A stretch of 64,000 nucleotides of DNA from Burhinus oedicnemus (Eukaryota; Chordata; Aves; Charadriiformes; Burhinidae), in assembly GCA_008921705.1 (NCBI GenBank), contig VFFE01007088.1:385379-449378 (forward strand), in the 5' to 3' direction. Shown one piece after another: positions 52,501 through 62,879 of the stretch. The notes below the pieces were generated by a model that ran no database searches, was not told where the DNA came from, and saw only the letters and a program-made list of their open reading frames with translations. Position numbers and translations under genes: made by a program. The stretch's first letter is position 1. Every line of letters begins with the position of its first letter.

Positions 52501-55500
52501 CTCCCTTGCTTCAAAAAACTCAGTCACCTCAAGAGTTTTTGCACAGTTATGGCAGTATTTCCAGCTGCATGATAACTTTTCCCTCTAAAATCCTCACGTT
52601 CTTTGTTTTCACTCCAACTTTTCATGCTTATACCTTCAGTGGCCCAGTCCTTTTAATCTAAGCAAAATCTTGGTGAAACTGGTCCTCCATTTCCTCATGT
52701 TACAAGCACCAAAGTAATTTTCTTGGGTTTTTTTCTTTTTGACCAACTTATAATTCTTTAGGCTCAAAGAGATACAGTAAGTCTCTATAAAAGTTAATGC
52801 TACTTTATGCTTCAAACTTACTTTGATTTTTAAATCCCTTTGCTAGTGCCCGATTGGTTGGTTTTGATTATCTTGGTAACCGAGGTTGTTTTGATTCATA
52901 CGGACCATTTGGAGATTTGGTCAAGCATACATCCCTCAGACCTTTCTTCATTTAGACAAGTAACTCTTGCTTATGCTGTGTTTTTCATTTTTGAAACCAA
53001 TGTCGGATAGGGTCACTGTTTTGATGTAAGATCTCCAAATCGCATTGCAGACTTCAGGAAGCTTTTCAGTAGGTAGTTACTTTCTCTTCAGCCAGTGTTC
53101 AAAGGCTATTGTTCCTTTAGCGTACTGGGGCTCTCTGGTGCTAATTGTGCCAGGTATGGTGTAGAATGGAAGACCTGATTTTTCAGGAAGACAAAGACAC
53201 TTAATTTTTAGGAGTAAATGTTAAGATTTTGGTGGTCTAGGTCTGATTCAAGTAACAGTTCAGATCTGTTGAACCCGAAGAGTTCACATTCATGAAGTAT
53301 TCATGCTTCATGTTTGATCTTCCTGCTTGAAACATGAATTTATTTGTGCTTCATCTCAACATGCTGAAGGATGTTCATAACCTGTGTTGAACTTAATGCC
53401 TGTCTGTGTCAAACACTGAGATCTCTTGCTTGATGTATCCATGAAGGTGTGGCAGAAGAAATATTTGCTGTCTGTTCCCAGAGGAGAGCAAGTTTTGATT
53501 AATGGTCTTTAAGTGCATTTCAGAGCCATGGATTCTGAAAATGTAAACTAGGAACTTTTATCTTTAACTGATGTGAGCATACTGAAGCTAATGATTATGT
53601 GGTAGCCCATTGCACTTATAATCTAATCATAAAACCTTTTCTGACCGTCTTATGGAAGATGCAACTGATACAAGGCTACCCCAGGATGATGGGTTGAGAT
53701 ACGGGACTGCATTAAAAATGAACTTTACTGCCATGTTGTAACTCAATACTTCTGCACTTTTGAACAGTTCTAAGATGGAAGGGGGTGCGCTTGATTTGTT
53801 ATGCCAAAGACCATAGAGCATATGTATTCCACTGAACAAAATGTAAGGAATGTGATTGCCGCATATCAAAAGAGTATGTGCATATGACTCAAATGTATAC
53901 CATCTGGAATATTGTTATTTAGTAAGGAAAGAATCTGGTTGGGACTGCATGTTTGATTCTTAAAACATTTTTTTGAGTACCAACCTTTCCTTTATTTAAA
54001 AAAACAAAAAAAAAAGGTTTCTAAGTTTTCTGAACTTTATTCTTTTGAAATATTATTTTCAGTAGTTCTAAAATCAGGAGGGCTACATGAAGGACTAAAT
54101 ACTTTTATATATAAATTTCTGAATCATATACTGGGTGAGCTGTACTGGCTGGTACTGTACTGGCTGTTGAAATAACTCTTGGCTCTAATCCATTGCTTCC
54201 TCTGCGGGCTTCCTTTTGAATTACTTAAATAACATTTCTAAGTGTCTTTCTTTTTTTAAACAAAAAGAAAAGTCTTTTGAAAGAATTAATATGTTGCTTA
54301 CTTTGCTAGACATTCTTGCAGGACAGACCAGTGTGATAATCCAGGCCCAATCAAATAAAAACTTCCGTCTCCTCTCATACTTCTTGTTGTTATAATAGCA
54401 AGCTGGACTGAAAGCTTTCTTGTTGTGGAGTCAGTTTAGTTTAAAAGCGGCACAAGGGCTTTTTTATTTGTTCGGGGGTTGTTATTGATCCAGTCAATGG
54501 ATCAGAGAAGAGTTTACTCCTGGACATCATCAAATCCTTTAAAAACCAAAAACAAACTAACAAAACCACACCCAAAACTGAAGACGTTTTCATCTACATA
54601 ATAAGGAGAATGAATTCCTAACATAATATATTTTAATGTAAATTGTTAGTTTGCTTAAGCTGTGGCTGCAGTACCTGATGAAAGAAGGTGTTATCCAGAA
54701 AATTGTTTCAACAGTCTCAATTTGTAGAATCCATGTTTTAGCTGAATTACATGCTTCGGTGTGAATTTGGCAAAGGAACATCAACAGAGGGTCTTGTGCA
54801 TTTACTCTAACCACTAGCTGAAGGACAGCAGCCCAAAACTTCTCTTTAAAAAGACTGGGATAATGCTGATTGGGAAACAGAAGAATTAAACCAACTGATT
54901 CCACCAGCATTATCTTTCAAGGATGTCTGTCCTACCTAGCATTAAGCCAGTAAAGCAGAATCATCCAGATTCTTTATAATTTCTGGTTGAACAATAAATG
55001 CAGCCTAGAGAGGTCATTCACTTTTTTCCTAACCATCAATTCAGATTAAAAAGGAAATTCCTTTAATGTTCCATTCTCTCTGATCTGTTGTGAGTTTTCA
55101 GTCACTTCTGAGGTTCTACCCCTTAACTTAATAGTGGTTTTTATTACCTGTCTTTACTCTGACATAATGCTCTTGAAGACCTTCAAAACAAAATGAAACT
55201 CCAAGCCTCCAGAAAGAAAAAATTCCTTGTTAGAAGCATAAAAATCTGTAATACTCCTTTTCCTCCTATTCCTGTAAGACAGAGGGTAATTATTTCTTCT
55301 AAATTCTGTCTAGATAAATAGTTCTCTTATGAGCAATTGAAGGAAGTCACTTTCTGCCTATTTACTCTTTTTTTTTTTTTAAACATCACTAAACATATAC
55401 GTATATACATATAAACACATACAGTTGATTCTGGATTTAATGGTACTTGGGCTGCAAAGCCTTCCTAGGAGTTTGCTCTCCAAACCCGTTATGCATAAGG

Positions 55501-58500
55501 AGAAGCTCCATTCATGCATTAAAAACTGATTAAGACAGAAAGAACAAAGAATAGGAAGAAATCATGAGTTTCCAAAGTGAAGACAGTCATGAGTAGGGGA
55601 GGTTGGGATCTGTGTTGTTCAGCAGGTGTAAACCTGATCAGAAAAACATGTAAATAGCGAGGATACCGTATTCACTGTAGTAATTTCTAAAGCTAACTGC
55701 AAAAGATTGGAGAAGCCGTGACCCTGAATGACAAGTTGATGAAATAGTAAAATGTGAGGTAGCCTACACCTAGACAGACCAACAGAACTACATCTGGTTT
55801 ATTACTGGGGTTTATATTTATATAACTGAGGAGGAGAGCTTTGTGACTAGTGCACTGATGTTAACTTGAGGCTTGGTGACAGTCGAGAAGGCTGACAGTG
55901 TTAGGAATTACAAAGGAAGGAACTAACAACAAGATAGTGTATGAAATGATGCATCAATCTGGGCTGCCATGTCATCCTATTTCAAAAAGAAAAAAAAAAA
56001 GGTGAAAGTAGAAAAGGACAAAGTAATTGAAGTATGGCGTTCCTTTCATGTGAGAAGAGACTGCATATAAGAGACCCAGACTGGCCAAGAGTCATCTAAG
56101 GACTATGATAGGCCTATACAATTAGACGTGGAAATATGACTGCAAAGTGATTGTTCACGTTTCCTTGAAATTCGAGAAAGTACAGGTTCAAAAAGGGATT
56201 TTTGAATTTGTAATTGCTTACATAGCTAGTGTAAGCAATTGCTTGGTTGCAACCTCTGACACAGGCTTTAAGTCATTAAATGTGTTGAAGCTTTGCCAGG
56301 CGAAGTCTGACAAAAGGACTATTCTTGTCCCTAAATGTTTAGAGCTAGACAGTATGTGGAAATAGGATATTCAGCTACATCAGTTTTTGGTTGTCATAGT
56401 ACAATGATTTGTATTATTACAGTTAAAGATAGAAAAAAACCAGCACTGAGAACTGGGTTGAGAAAGCCAAGCTTTTTCAATATCGCAAATGATTTTGTGT
56501 TTACTAATTGTTCACTTCTGAACATGAAAAGAGTCAGAGCTTGAGTGGGCCACAATCTCTAGAAATCTGTTTCAAATGTATCCAAGGTTTAACACCCAAA
56601 AATGAAGATATTTGAAGTTGCTTAGGGACAGGGTTGTCACTGGGGCATTGGGGTAGACACATCACAGCTTTGAAAAGAACAGAACATAATGCTTCTTTGA
56701 GTAACTGTAGATGTGCCACTTGCAAAGGGCCATGTTGCATCTTTTACTCATACTTGGTGAATTGCTGGTCACACATGATTCACTTGAGATGGATTAACTG
56801 AGAGTTTTATGGCAAATAAATAATGCTGCCAGAAAAAAAATAAATCACACCAGTGCATAAAAGTAACTAATAAAACACCATAGCAGAGACCCATTAAAGT
56901 AATTTTAGATGTTTTGGATGGAAGAACATTTTGGAAGGACAAATGGACAAGATAAGCCTGGCAAGCACTGAGAATGGAAAGTGCCATCTGGAAACAAAAA
57001 ATACAGACATAAATTTTATAGCAACTGTATAAGGGGGATGGCAAATGTCTTCTAAGGCATGAATCTGGTGATGGAGAAGACAACATGCACCCATCTGTCT
57101 CTATCTCTTGCAGGTTGCCTTTGTACATGTTTCCATTAGATGTTTTAATGTTCGGGTAGCTCTGTTGTGTTCCCTTTGTGTGAAGTGTTTCCTCATTGCT
57201 TTATGTCCAGTGAGATCTCAGTCCAGAAGACAAGATTCAGTTCAGTTTTCAACTTGAAATACACACAGACACACTCTCTCTCTTGTTTCTGTGTCTTCTG
57301 TATCATTTCATTTCTTCTTTTCAGTGCAAGGTAAATGATTTTGAAATGATGCTTCATGGATGTTAGTTATCCAAATGCCATTGAACGTCTGTGAGTTGGG
57401 CGCCATGCTACCTTTTCTCCTTGGGAAACTGCAGTATGGTGATATGGGGCTGAATTTCACTGTAGTTCATGCTTTGCTGAGCAGTCTTTGCCAAGCACTG
57501 AAAAATGAGGAGTCCTGCATAACCTAAATGAACTGATGATTCATAAAAATGTCAAAAAGGGTAATGTGTAACAGAGCTAGTGTAAACTTTGAAATGGTTA
57601 TTTTTAAATGAGGGATGGGAATAACAGGCAGAGAGCAGGTATGGACCCAAAGAAGGCAAGAGAGAGAGTAAGAGTAGCGGGGATGAGAGAAAATGCCAGT
57701 GGAATAAAGATCATGATAATGTATCGCAGCATAACAAGGAAAAAGCAATTTTTATTTTTCTCTTTTCTTCTTCCACCCTGCTTTTCATCCATTCAGCTTT
57801 TTTCCTATTTTCCTTCCCTTTTTTCCCCCCATCCAGTTCATGTTCATTATCTAGAACATCCATATAACAAATCCCTTACTTCAAAACCCAGCTCCAGAAC
57901 ATGCAAAGGCATCTCTGCAATACCCACATATGTCTTTTTACGATTTAATAAAATTTTTAAGATTGGTTTAAATTTAGTGAGAGAGATGACTAGGGACAAT
58001 AGATACCAAAGAGCGTCAGATCACTTCCCTGGGGACTGAACTCATGACCTTTACCTTCAAAATACAGAAAGCTATCTCGTTTGGGAAGCTAAAAAACCAG
58101 CTTCCTAACTTGAACTGTTAGGAAGAGCTCACATGCAGAAGGGGTCATCTCTGCTCAAGAGACAGTTTTTGATTCATGTGTGTGCAGACCTGGACAGCAG
58201 ATCTTCAAAAAAAATTACCTACTCAGGGTAATTCAGACTTTTCTACATGTATTTGGTCATCTCCACAATGTAAAATGCAGTGTTGCTTCTTGGTGCCTTT
58301 TGAATTTTTTATCATCTTTCCAAACAAAAGATGTGATCATCATGGGTGAGAGGGAAGGAATAATAGAAGAAAATCTACTCAGACTAGATAATAATGAAGA
58401 TTATATCCCCACAAACTAACAGGATTTCAGCTAAGAGTCTGAATAGAATGTAGTCAAAATAATGTTAAAAATTTAAGCTTTTCCACTCTTTTCTAACAAG

Positions 58501-58875
58501 GTGTAAGAAACACGTTCTTATAAAATGGGATGCAAATACTGTTGGTTCTGATGTTTTGCTACTGCTTTCTTCAACGACTCTTACTAGTAAAAATGTTTTA
58601 GCCTGCATCAAAATGCACCAATAAAAATTTAGTTCTTAAACATATCTTTCTTTCCATCATTTCCCTTCCCTGAACTGCAATGATAGGTAAGAAATACTAA
58701 TTGAATGTCTTTCCTTACAGAAGACTTTAATGACAGATAAGTGGCGGCTGTATTTACTAGGTTATGAGGTTAATATTTCCTCAGCAATGGTTGACATGGT
58801 GGCTTATTACAATAGTGTAGTTAGGGGCAATTCATATTGAAGTCTGTAATACAGACAAATTTTAAGAAATTGTTT

Positions 58876-59001
58876 TTTCCATTATCTAGAGTGAAACAGA
58901 AGCGAAATAATTTGCATAGCATGACATAGCAGATCAGTATCAGGACAAGGATAAAATCAGACACCTAGTTTAATGACCTATGCAGTAGATTGTACTGCCT
59001 G
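58876..59001 (+). repeat. MIR-like SINE fragment
   Basis: The order of motifs follows the MIR consensus: a 'gaaac-aga' block (58892 on), then a 'tttgcatagcatgacatagcag' block equivalent to the 'cttgcccaaggtcacacagc' core, then 'cagtatcaggacaagg-ataaaatcagacacc' in place of 'tggcagagccgggattcgaaccc', and finally 'tgtactgcctg' matching the MIR 3' end. It is highly diverged, as expected of an amniote-age CORE-SINE. There is no poly-A tail. Confidence 0.55.
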
Positions 59002-59225
59002 AAGCTTTAAATACCTGAAGTAGAACTTTCAAAAACACCACTGTGATTTAAGAGAACAGATTTCATAGACCTTGTGCTCCCCCATAATTTAAATGTTACA
59101 AAAAAGAACCATTTAGGGTTTTTATCACCTAATTTTCTCCCCGACTATAATGTGAGGCTGGCAGCATTTCTGTGCTCCTATTGTTTCTTTTCCTGTTATT
59201 GTTCCAATTAAATTATAAAAGTGGA

Positions 59226-59302
59226 CTGCTTATGTATTTGTATAACACCTTGTACAAAGGGGTCTCCTCTGGATTGTAATACTACACAATAAATCAACGT
59301 GA
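59226..59302 (+). repeat. possible ancient interspersed repeat 3' end
   Basis: The block around 'taacaccttgtacaaagg' followed by 'gtaatactacacaataaat' resembles a 3'-terminal motif (TAGCACCTTGCACA...GTAATACAAATAATAAAT) seen in many old amniote repeat and 3' UTR sequences. This is recognition from memory. No family name is assigned. Confidence 0.25.
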
Positions 59303-61007
59303 CAAAACCAACCGATTTCTAAACAGCATACACTTGGATACCTCCAAATTTGTGTAAACTTGTAAAAAAAGACTTCTAAAGAGACCAGTCCAGAATATTA
59401 TTACCAGAGACATGAAAGCAAGTGTATTTTTCGTGTGTTAAAGCATCTGGATGTTTTCACTGAAACTAGTTTTAACACTAGTTTGTGTGAAATCAGGGCT
59501 CAAATGAGGAGACCGGGAATTACTATTCTGCTGTTGAAGAGTGCAGCTTTGGTAGTAGGAGAATGTAGTTATAAATGAAACTATATTTTAAACACGATCA
59601 GAAAACTGTTGGGAGCAAAGGGCTAAAGAACGATTAATAGTTACTGTAATAAAAGGTTAATCAATTATGTGCTGTTATAAGGAACCCGTTAGGCCTGTGA
59701 GACACATTAGCCATCTTTTTTCAAACCTTTATGTCACTTACAGATGTGCTGACAGTCATTAGTAACAAGTACTGTTCATATCTGTTTATAAAAGTAGTTA
59801 GTTTGCTAATATTTTATAAACTTCCATGGAAAATATGACATTGTTGTTACACGTCCCTTATCTGGATTGATTTCAGGTAAGTGTTGCTTTAAATTGAGAA
59901 GTTCAAGGCTAAGTCCTGGTTTCTGCCTAAATTGCCAGGGCTGAAAATTTTGTATTTTGTGACTGCAGGCAGAGTTTACAAAGATTAAAGCAAGTCTAGA
60001 TAACACTATTATTAAAGACTTCAGTGATAAGCGCTTACTGTTGTCAGTTGCTACCAGACACGAAGCTGTAACACTGAAGTACAAAGATAGGAAATAGGGA
60101 AATAAATGATGCTGTAGACAAATGTTCATTGCAGACCAAGCAGGATAATTGACTTATGTGATGGAGCTGTACTAGTATATTCTGTCAATATTTTGCCTTT
60201 TATAAAGCTTGAAGTTGTTCATCGACTGGTTTGTCTAGCAAACTTCCCGTATTACTAAAAATATTTTTTTCTTAAATTGTAAATGGATACTCTTTTTCAC
60301 ATTCAGATACCTTGGGTTATATTTTCTAATTTCCAAACACATTCTGTTGGGCCAGCCTTCCCCTCACTGGGGAAGTACTTATAAATTGGCTGAAACGTCA
60401 CTTAGTTTTCAGAGAGGCTTAGAAGACTGAGGCGGCAGTTTGTTTTTTGAGCTTCATTGGCAGAGTTTACTGCAGCTTCTATTGGTGCTGTTTGTGTATG
60501 TGTTTGAGTATCCGTAGTTTTTACTGTTTCTGTGGAGTACCAACTGATGGAAAGGAAGAAGTCATACTGTCTTTTGGCAGGATGGTTGCCAGCCTTCTCT
60601 CTGGAATACTGGGTCTTGCTTATAATGAACTTAAATAATAACCCCAAGCCCTAAGACAAATCATCTACTTTTACTGCTATTAAGATATTGAAATGTACAT
60701 TCAAGATATTGAAGAGTTTGAATGCTCAGACATGTATGCTTCGGAGTAGTAAGTCCTGGTATCTGCTGTGTCTTCTGCACACAGACAGGATAACCCTAGT
60801 GTAATGATCAGTTGTGGAGGGTGACTAATAAAGTAGAATAAATTTATATTTACTGCATATGTAAAACTACAGTATATGATCCACAGCATTTGTTACTTCT
60901 TGCTTTCACTGGATAATAATTTTTAGTGTGTTAATTAACAGGTGCTTCATTGTTCCTACCACTGGTCATGCTAACGTTGCATTTCTGTTTTGAGACTATC
61001 AAAAGAA

Positions 61008-61301
61008 AATCATAGAATGGTTAGAGTTGGAAGGGACCTTAAAGATCATCTAGTTCCAAGCCCCCCTACCATGGGCAGGGACACCTCCCACTAGACCTGG
61101 TTGCTCAAAGCCCCATCCAACCTGGCCTTGAACACTTTCAGGGATGTGGTATCCACAGCTTCCCTGGGCAACCTGTTCCAGTGTCTCACCACCCTCACAG
61201 TAAAGAATGTCTTCCTGAGATCTAAATCTACCCTCTTTCAGTTTAAAACTGTTAGCCCTCGTCCTATCGCTACACTCCCTGATAAAGAGTCCCTCTCCAA
61301 G
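61008..61301 (-). mobile_element. CR1 LINE 3' end fragment
   Basis: The left edge is the reverse complement of the avian CR1 3' terminus (AATCATAGAATGG), followed by the conserved block ending in the ORF2 C-terminus. On the minus strand the CR1 ORF2 tail is readable in pieces (for example ECSDRTRANSFKLKEGRF) but carries indels. It is 5'-truncated at about 61301, as most CR1 copies are. It ends only ~640 bases from the GALNT18 CpG island. It is close in sequence to the copy at 44.4 kb and may belong to the same subfamily. Confidence 0.93.
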
Positions 61302-61939
61302 ATGATCTAATGTAGTATGAAAGTCCCTATCTAATGGAAATGGAAGTGATTCATCCATTGTGTACCTTCTCTCAAATCAGTGTGATTTCATATGGAGAGG
61401 AATTTGCCACCTTAGTGTGTTTCCAAAAGTGTACTACGTGAAATGTGAGGTGAAGAGAGGAAAGCAGCACGAATACGCTGAAATAAATTGTAAGTTACTG
61501 ATACTGTCCCTGATACTCAGGCTAATTCTGGACAGGGTACACTCTGATACGGTGTATTCCTCTGGAAGTTGGGGAGGGGATGGATGGATACTGGGGCTTG
61601 CTGGTGTGGATGCAAGCAACAATTAGCTATTAATAACAGAACCTCCCCGGGGAGGGGGTATGCAAACAGGCTGAAAGACAAACGTATTGTAATAGCGGGT
61701 GGTCGCTGGGTATCGGGAGCTGTGGAACCGATAGCTCCGATGAGCCGAAGGCATGTCTCCTGTTTCACACACACACACACACACACCCACCCCCCGCCAG
61801 GCAAATGGATGACCTTCTGTGTGAGCATGTATCTTAATGACACCGGCTGCGCTCTCCAGCCAAGCAGCACAGCGTGCACCTACCAGCAAACGCGAACTGG
61901 CTGCTGCTGCTGCTTCCTATCCAGACTGGAAATTCTTTG
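61302..61939. other. unique DNA between CR1 and the CpG island
   Basis: Apart from the CA microsatellite, this stretch shows no recognisable gene or transposon. GC content rises from left to right. Open frames here on both strands (up to about 129 codons) have no family resemblance. Confidence 0.5.
61766..61786. repeat. (CA)n microsatellite
   Basis: About ten uninterrupted CA units lie immediately upstream of the GALNT18 CpG island, followed by a C-rich run. The tract is likely length-polymorphic. Confidence 0.95.
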
Positions 61940-62114
61940 CAGCCAGCTACAGAAATAGCAGGGAGGCCGCCGCCCCCGCCCTCCCGCCCCGGCTTGCAGC
62001 ACGGCGGAGGGGCCCCAACGCCCCTGTGGGAGTGTGCGTGTGTGTGAGTGTGCGAGGAGCAGGTGGGCCCCGCGGTAACCCCGCCCCGCGCGGGTCCCCG
62101 TCGGCCATACGGTG

Positions 62115-62219
62115 ATGGCAGCAACCTCCCTGCCAGAGCAGGCTCTTTATTGGAGGAGGGGGCTGTCAATCCGCGGCCGAGCGAGCCCCACTCTCCGGCA
62201 AGCTGCTCCCGAGGTCTGA
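62115..62219 (+). other. upstream ORF 1 in putative GALNT18 leader (34 codons)
   Basis: The ATG has G at -3 and G at +4, a good Kozak context, and the frame closes with TGA at 62217. It would be translated only if transcription starts upstream of 62115, which is not known. The peptide has no recognisable motif. Confidence 0.3.
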
Positions 62220-62242
62220 TTCTGGAGCCGTGGCCGGTTGCG

Positions 62243-62308
62243 ATGGGAAGCGGCGTCGGAGGGAACAAAGTTTGCAACACTTGGGCACTTGGCTGCTCGC
62301 GTCCTTGA
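62243..62308 (+). other. upstream ORF 2 in putative GALNT18 leader (21 codons)
   Basis: The ATG has G at -3 and G at +4. The stop overlaps the next ATG as TGATG (62306-62310), which opens an 8-codon ORF ending at 62334. Further minimal uORFs are ATG-TAC-TAA at 62414-62422 and a 4-codon ORF at 62518-62532. The ORF at 62629-62709 overlaps the main start in another frame with a weak context. Confidence 0.35.
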
Positions 62309-62644
62309 TGCCGGTGGCAGCAGCCGGTGGCTGAGAGCAGCGGGCAGCCCGGCGGCTGGCACGCCTTGCTGGTCTGCTGTCGGCACTGCTATCGCAAAGT
62401 TTCAGCTATTTTAATGTACTAAAATCCAGGATTCTAATTATCAGCCCTCCCCGCCCCCACCTCTCCTTCTAGGTAGGCGACAAATATTTTTATTCTGTGG
62501 ATTAGAGAACTTTTTGCATGGAAAATTACTGACTTCTGAGTGGTCTCCGTTTCGGGGAAAGGGGGGAAAGGATTTATTTTCATCGCAGTTTATTTTTGTT
62601 TTCTGGATCACAGGATTTTTGGAGCTATATGGAGGGATCTCAGG

Positions 62645-62879
62645 ATGGTGTGCACCAGGAAAACCAAAACTTTAGTGTCCACTTGCGTGATTTTGAGTGG
62701 AATGACTAACATCGTCTGCCTGCTGTACGTGGGCTGGGTCACCAACTACATTGCCAGTGTTTATGTGAAAGTGCAGGAGCCGATCTCAGAAAAAAAGTTA
62801 GAGGAAGACAAAGGGGACACTTTAAGGATTATAGAAAGGCTGGACCATTTGGAAAATGTCATCAAGCAGCACATCCAAG
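62645..62879 (+). CDS. GALNT18: GALNT18 exon 1 (first coding exon, partial gene)
   Basis: This exon encodes the first 78 residues and the first base of codon 79 of polypeptide N-acetylgalactosaminyltransferase 18, a Golgi type II membrane protein of glycosyltransferase family GT27 (mucin-type O-glycosylation; direct catalytic activity of this member is debated). The N-terminus MVCTRKTKTLVSTCVILSG matches my memory of vertebrate GALNT18. Residues 1-10 are short, basic and cytosolic. Residues about 11-31 are a hydrophobic signal-anchor. Residues about 52-78 are charged with heptad-spaced L60, I63, L66, L69, I73 and I77, and form the start of the stem coiled coil. The ATG at 62645 has A at -3 and G at +4. 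An in-frame TGA at 62537-62539 precedes it with no ATG between. The exon ends CAAG before GT at 62880, phase 1, as expected for the next codon. Read-through into the intron stops at 62977. The GT27 catalytic domain and ricin-type lectin domain are outside the window. Confidence 0.93.

Larger units (their letters stand above)
45141..58875. other. intergenic DNA without identifiable genes
   Basis: I see no recognisable exon, RNA gene or well-preserved transposon here, apart from a 20-N gap and low-complexity tracts: (TTTG)-rich at 45968-46022, a G run at 46136-46143, A-rich at 47021-47046, TTTA-rich at 48568-48595, and a T run near 55369. A 15-bp near-perfect tandem duplication (CTGTACTGGCTGGTA type) occupies 54140-54169. 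The longest open frames (143 codons at 57608-58039 +; 121 codons at 47165-47530 -) have no resemblance to a known family and lie within chance expectation. Confidence 0.5.
61940..62644 (+). promoter_or_regulatory. GALNT18: GALNT18 promoter and 5' leader region (CpG island, upstream half)
   Basis: CpG density rises sharply near 61950 and stays high to about 62390, followed by an AT-richer stretch to the ATG. Visible elements are a C-rich GCCGCCCCCGCCC-type block at 61968-61995, a GC box around 62079-62088 (CCCCGCCCCG), a reverse CCAAT box (ATTGG) at 62149-62153, and a GT-rich run at 62032-62054. There is no convincing TATA box, which fits a broad CpG-island promoter. The exact transcription start cannot be read from sequence; it probably lies between about 62080 and 62300. 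Confidence 0.6.

Noticed and set aside
57608..58039. 143-codon + strand open frame
   Set aside because: It has no family resemblance and a low-complexity aromatic stretch; one frame of this length is expected by chance in six frames of 64 kb AT-rich DNA.
61050..61358. 102-codon minus-strand frame near GALNT18
   Set aside because: It is the C-terminal ORF2 of the CR1 fragment at 61008-61301, not a host gene.
61834..62280. 148-codon minus-strand open frame opposite the GALNT18 promoter
   Set aside because: It spans the GT microsatellite and CpG island; the histidine/threonine run comes from the repeat. It has no protein-like features.
62540..62644. Longer GALNT18 N-terminus starting at 62540
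   Set aside because: The codon at 62540 is GTG directly after an in-frame TGA. The ATG at 62645 has a strong context and matches the known family N-terminus.
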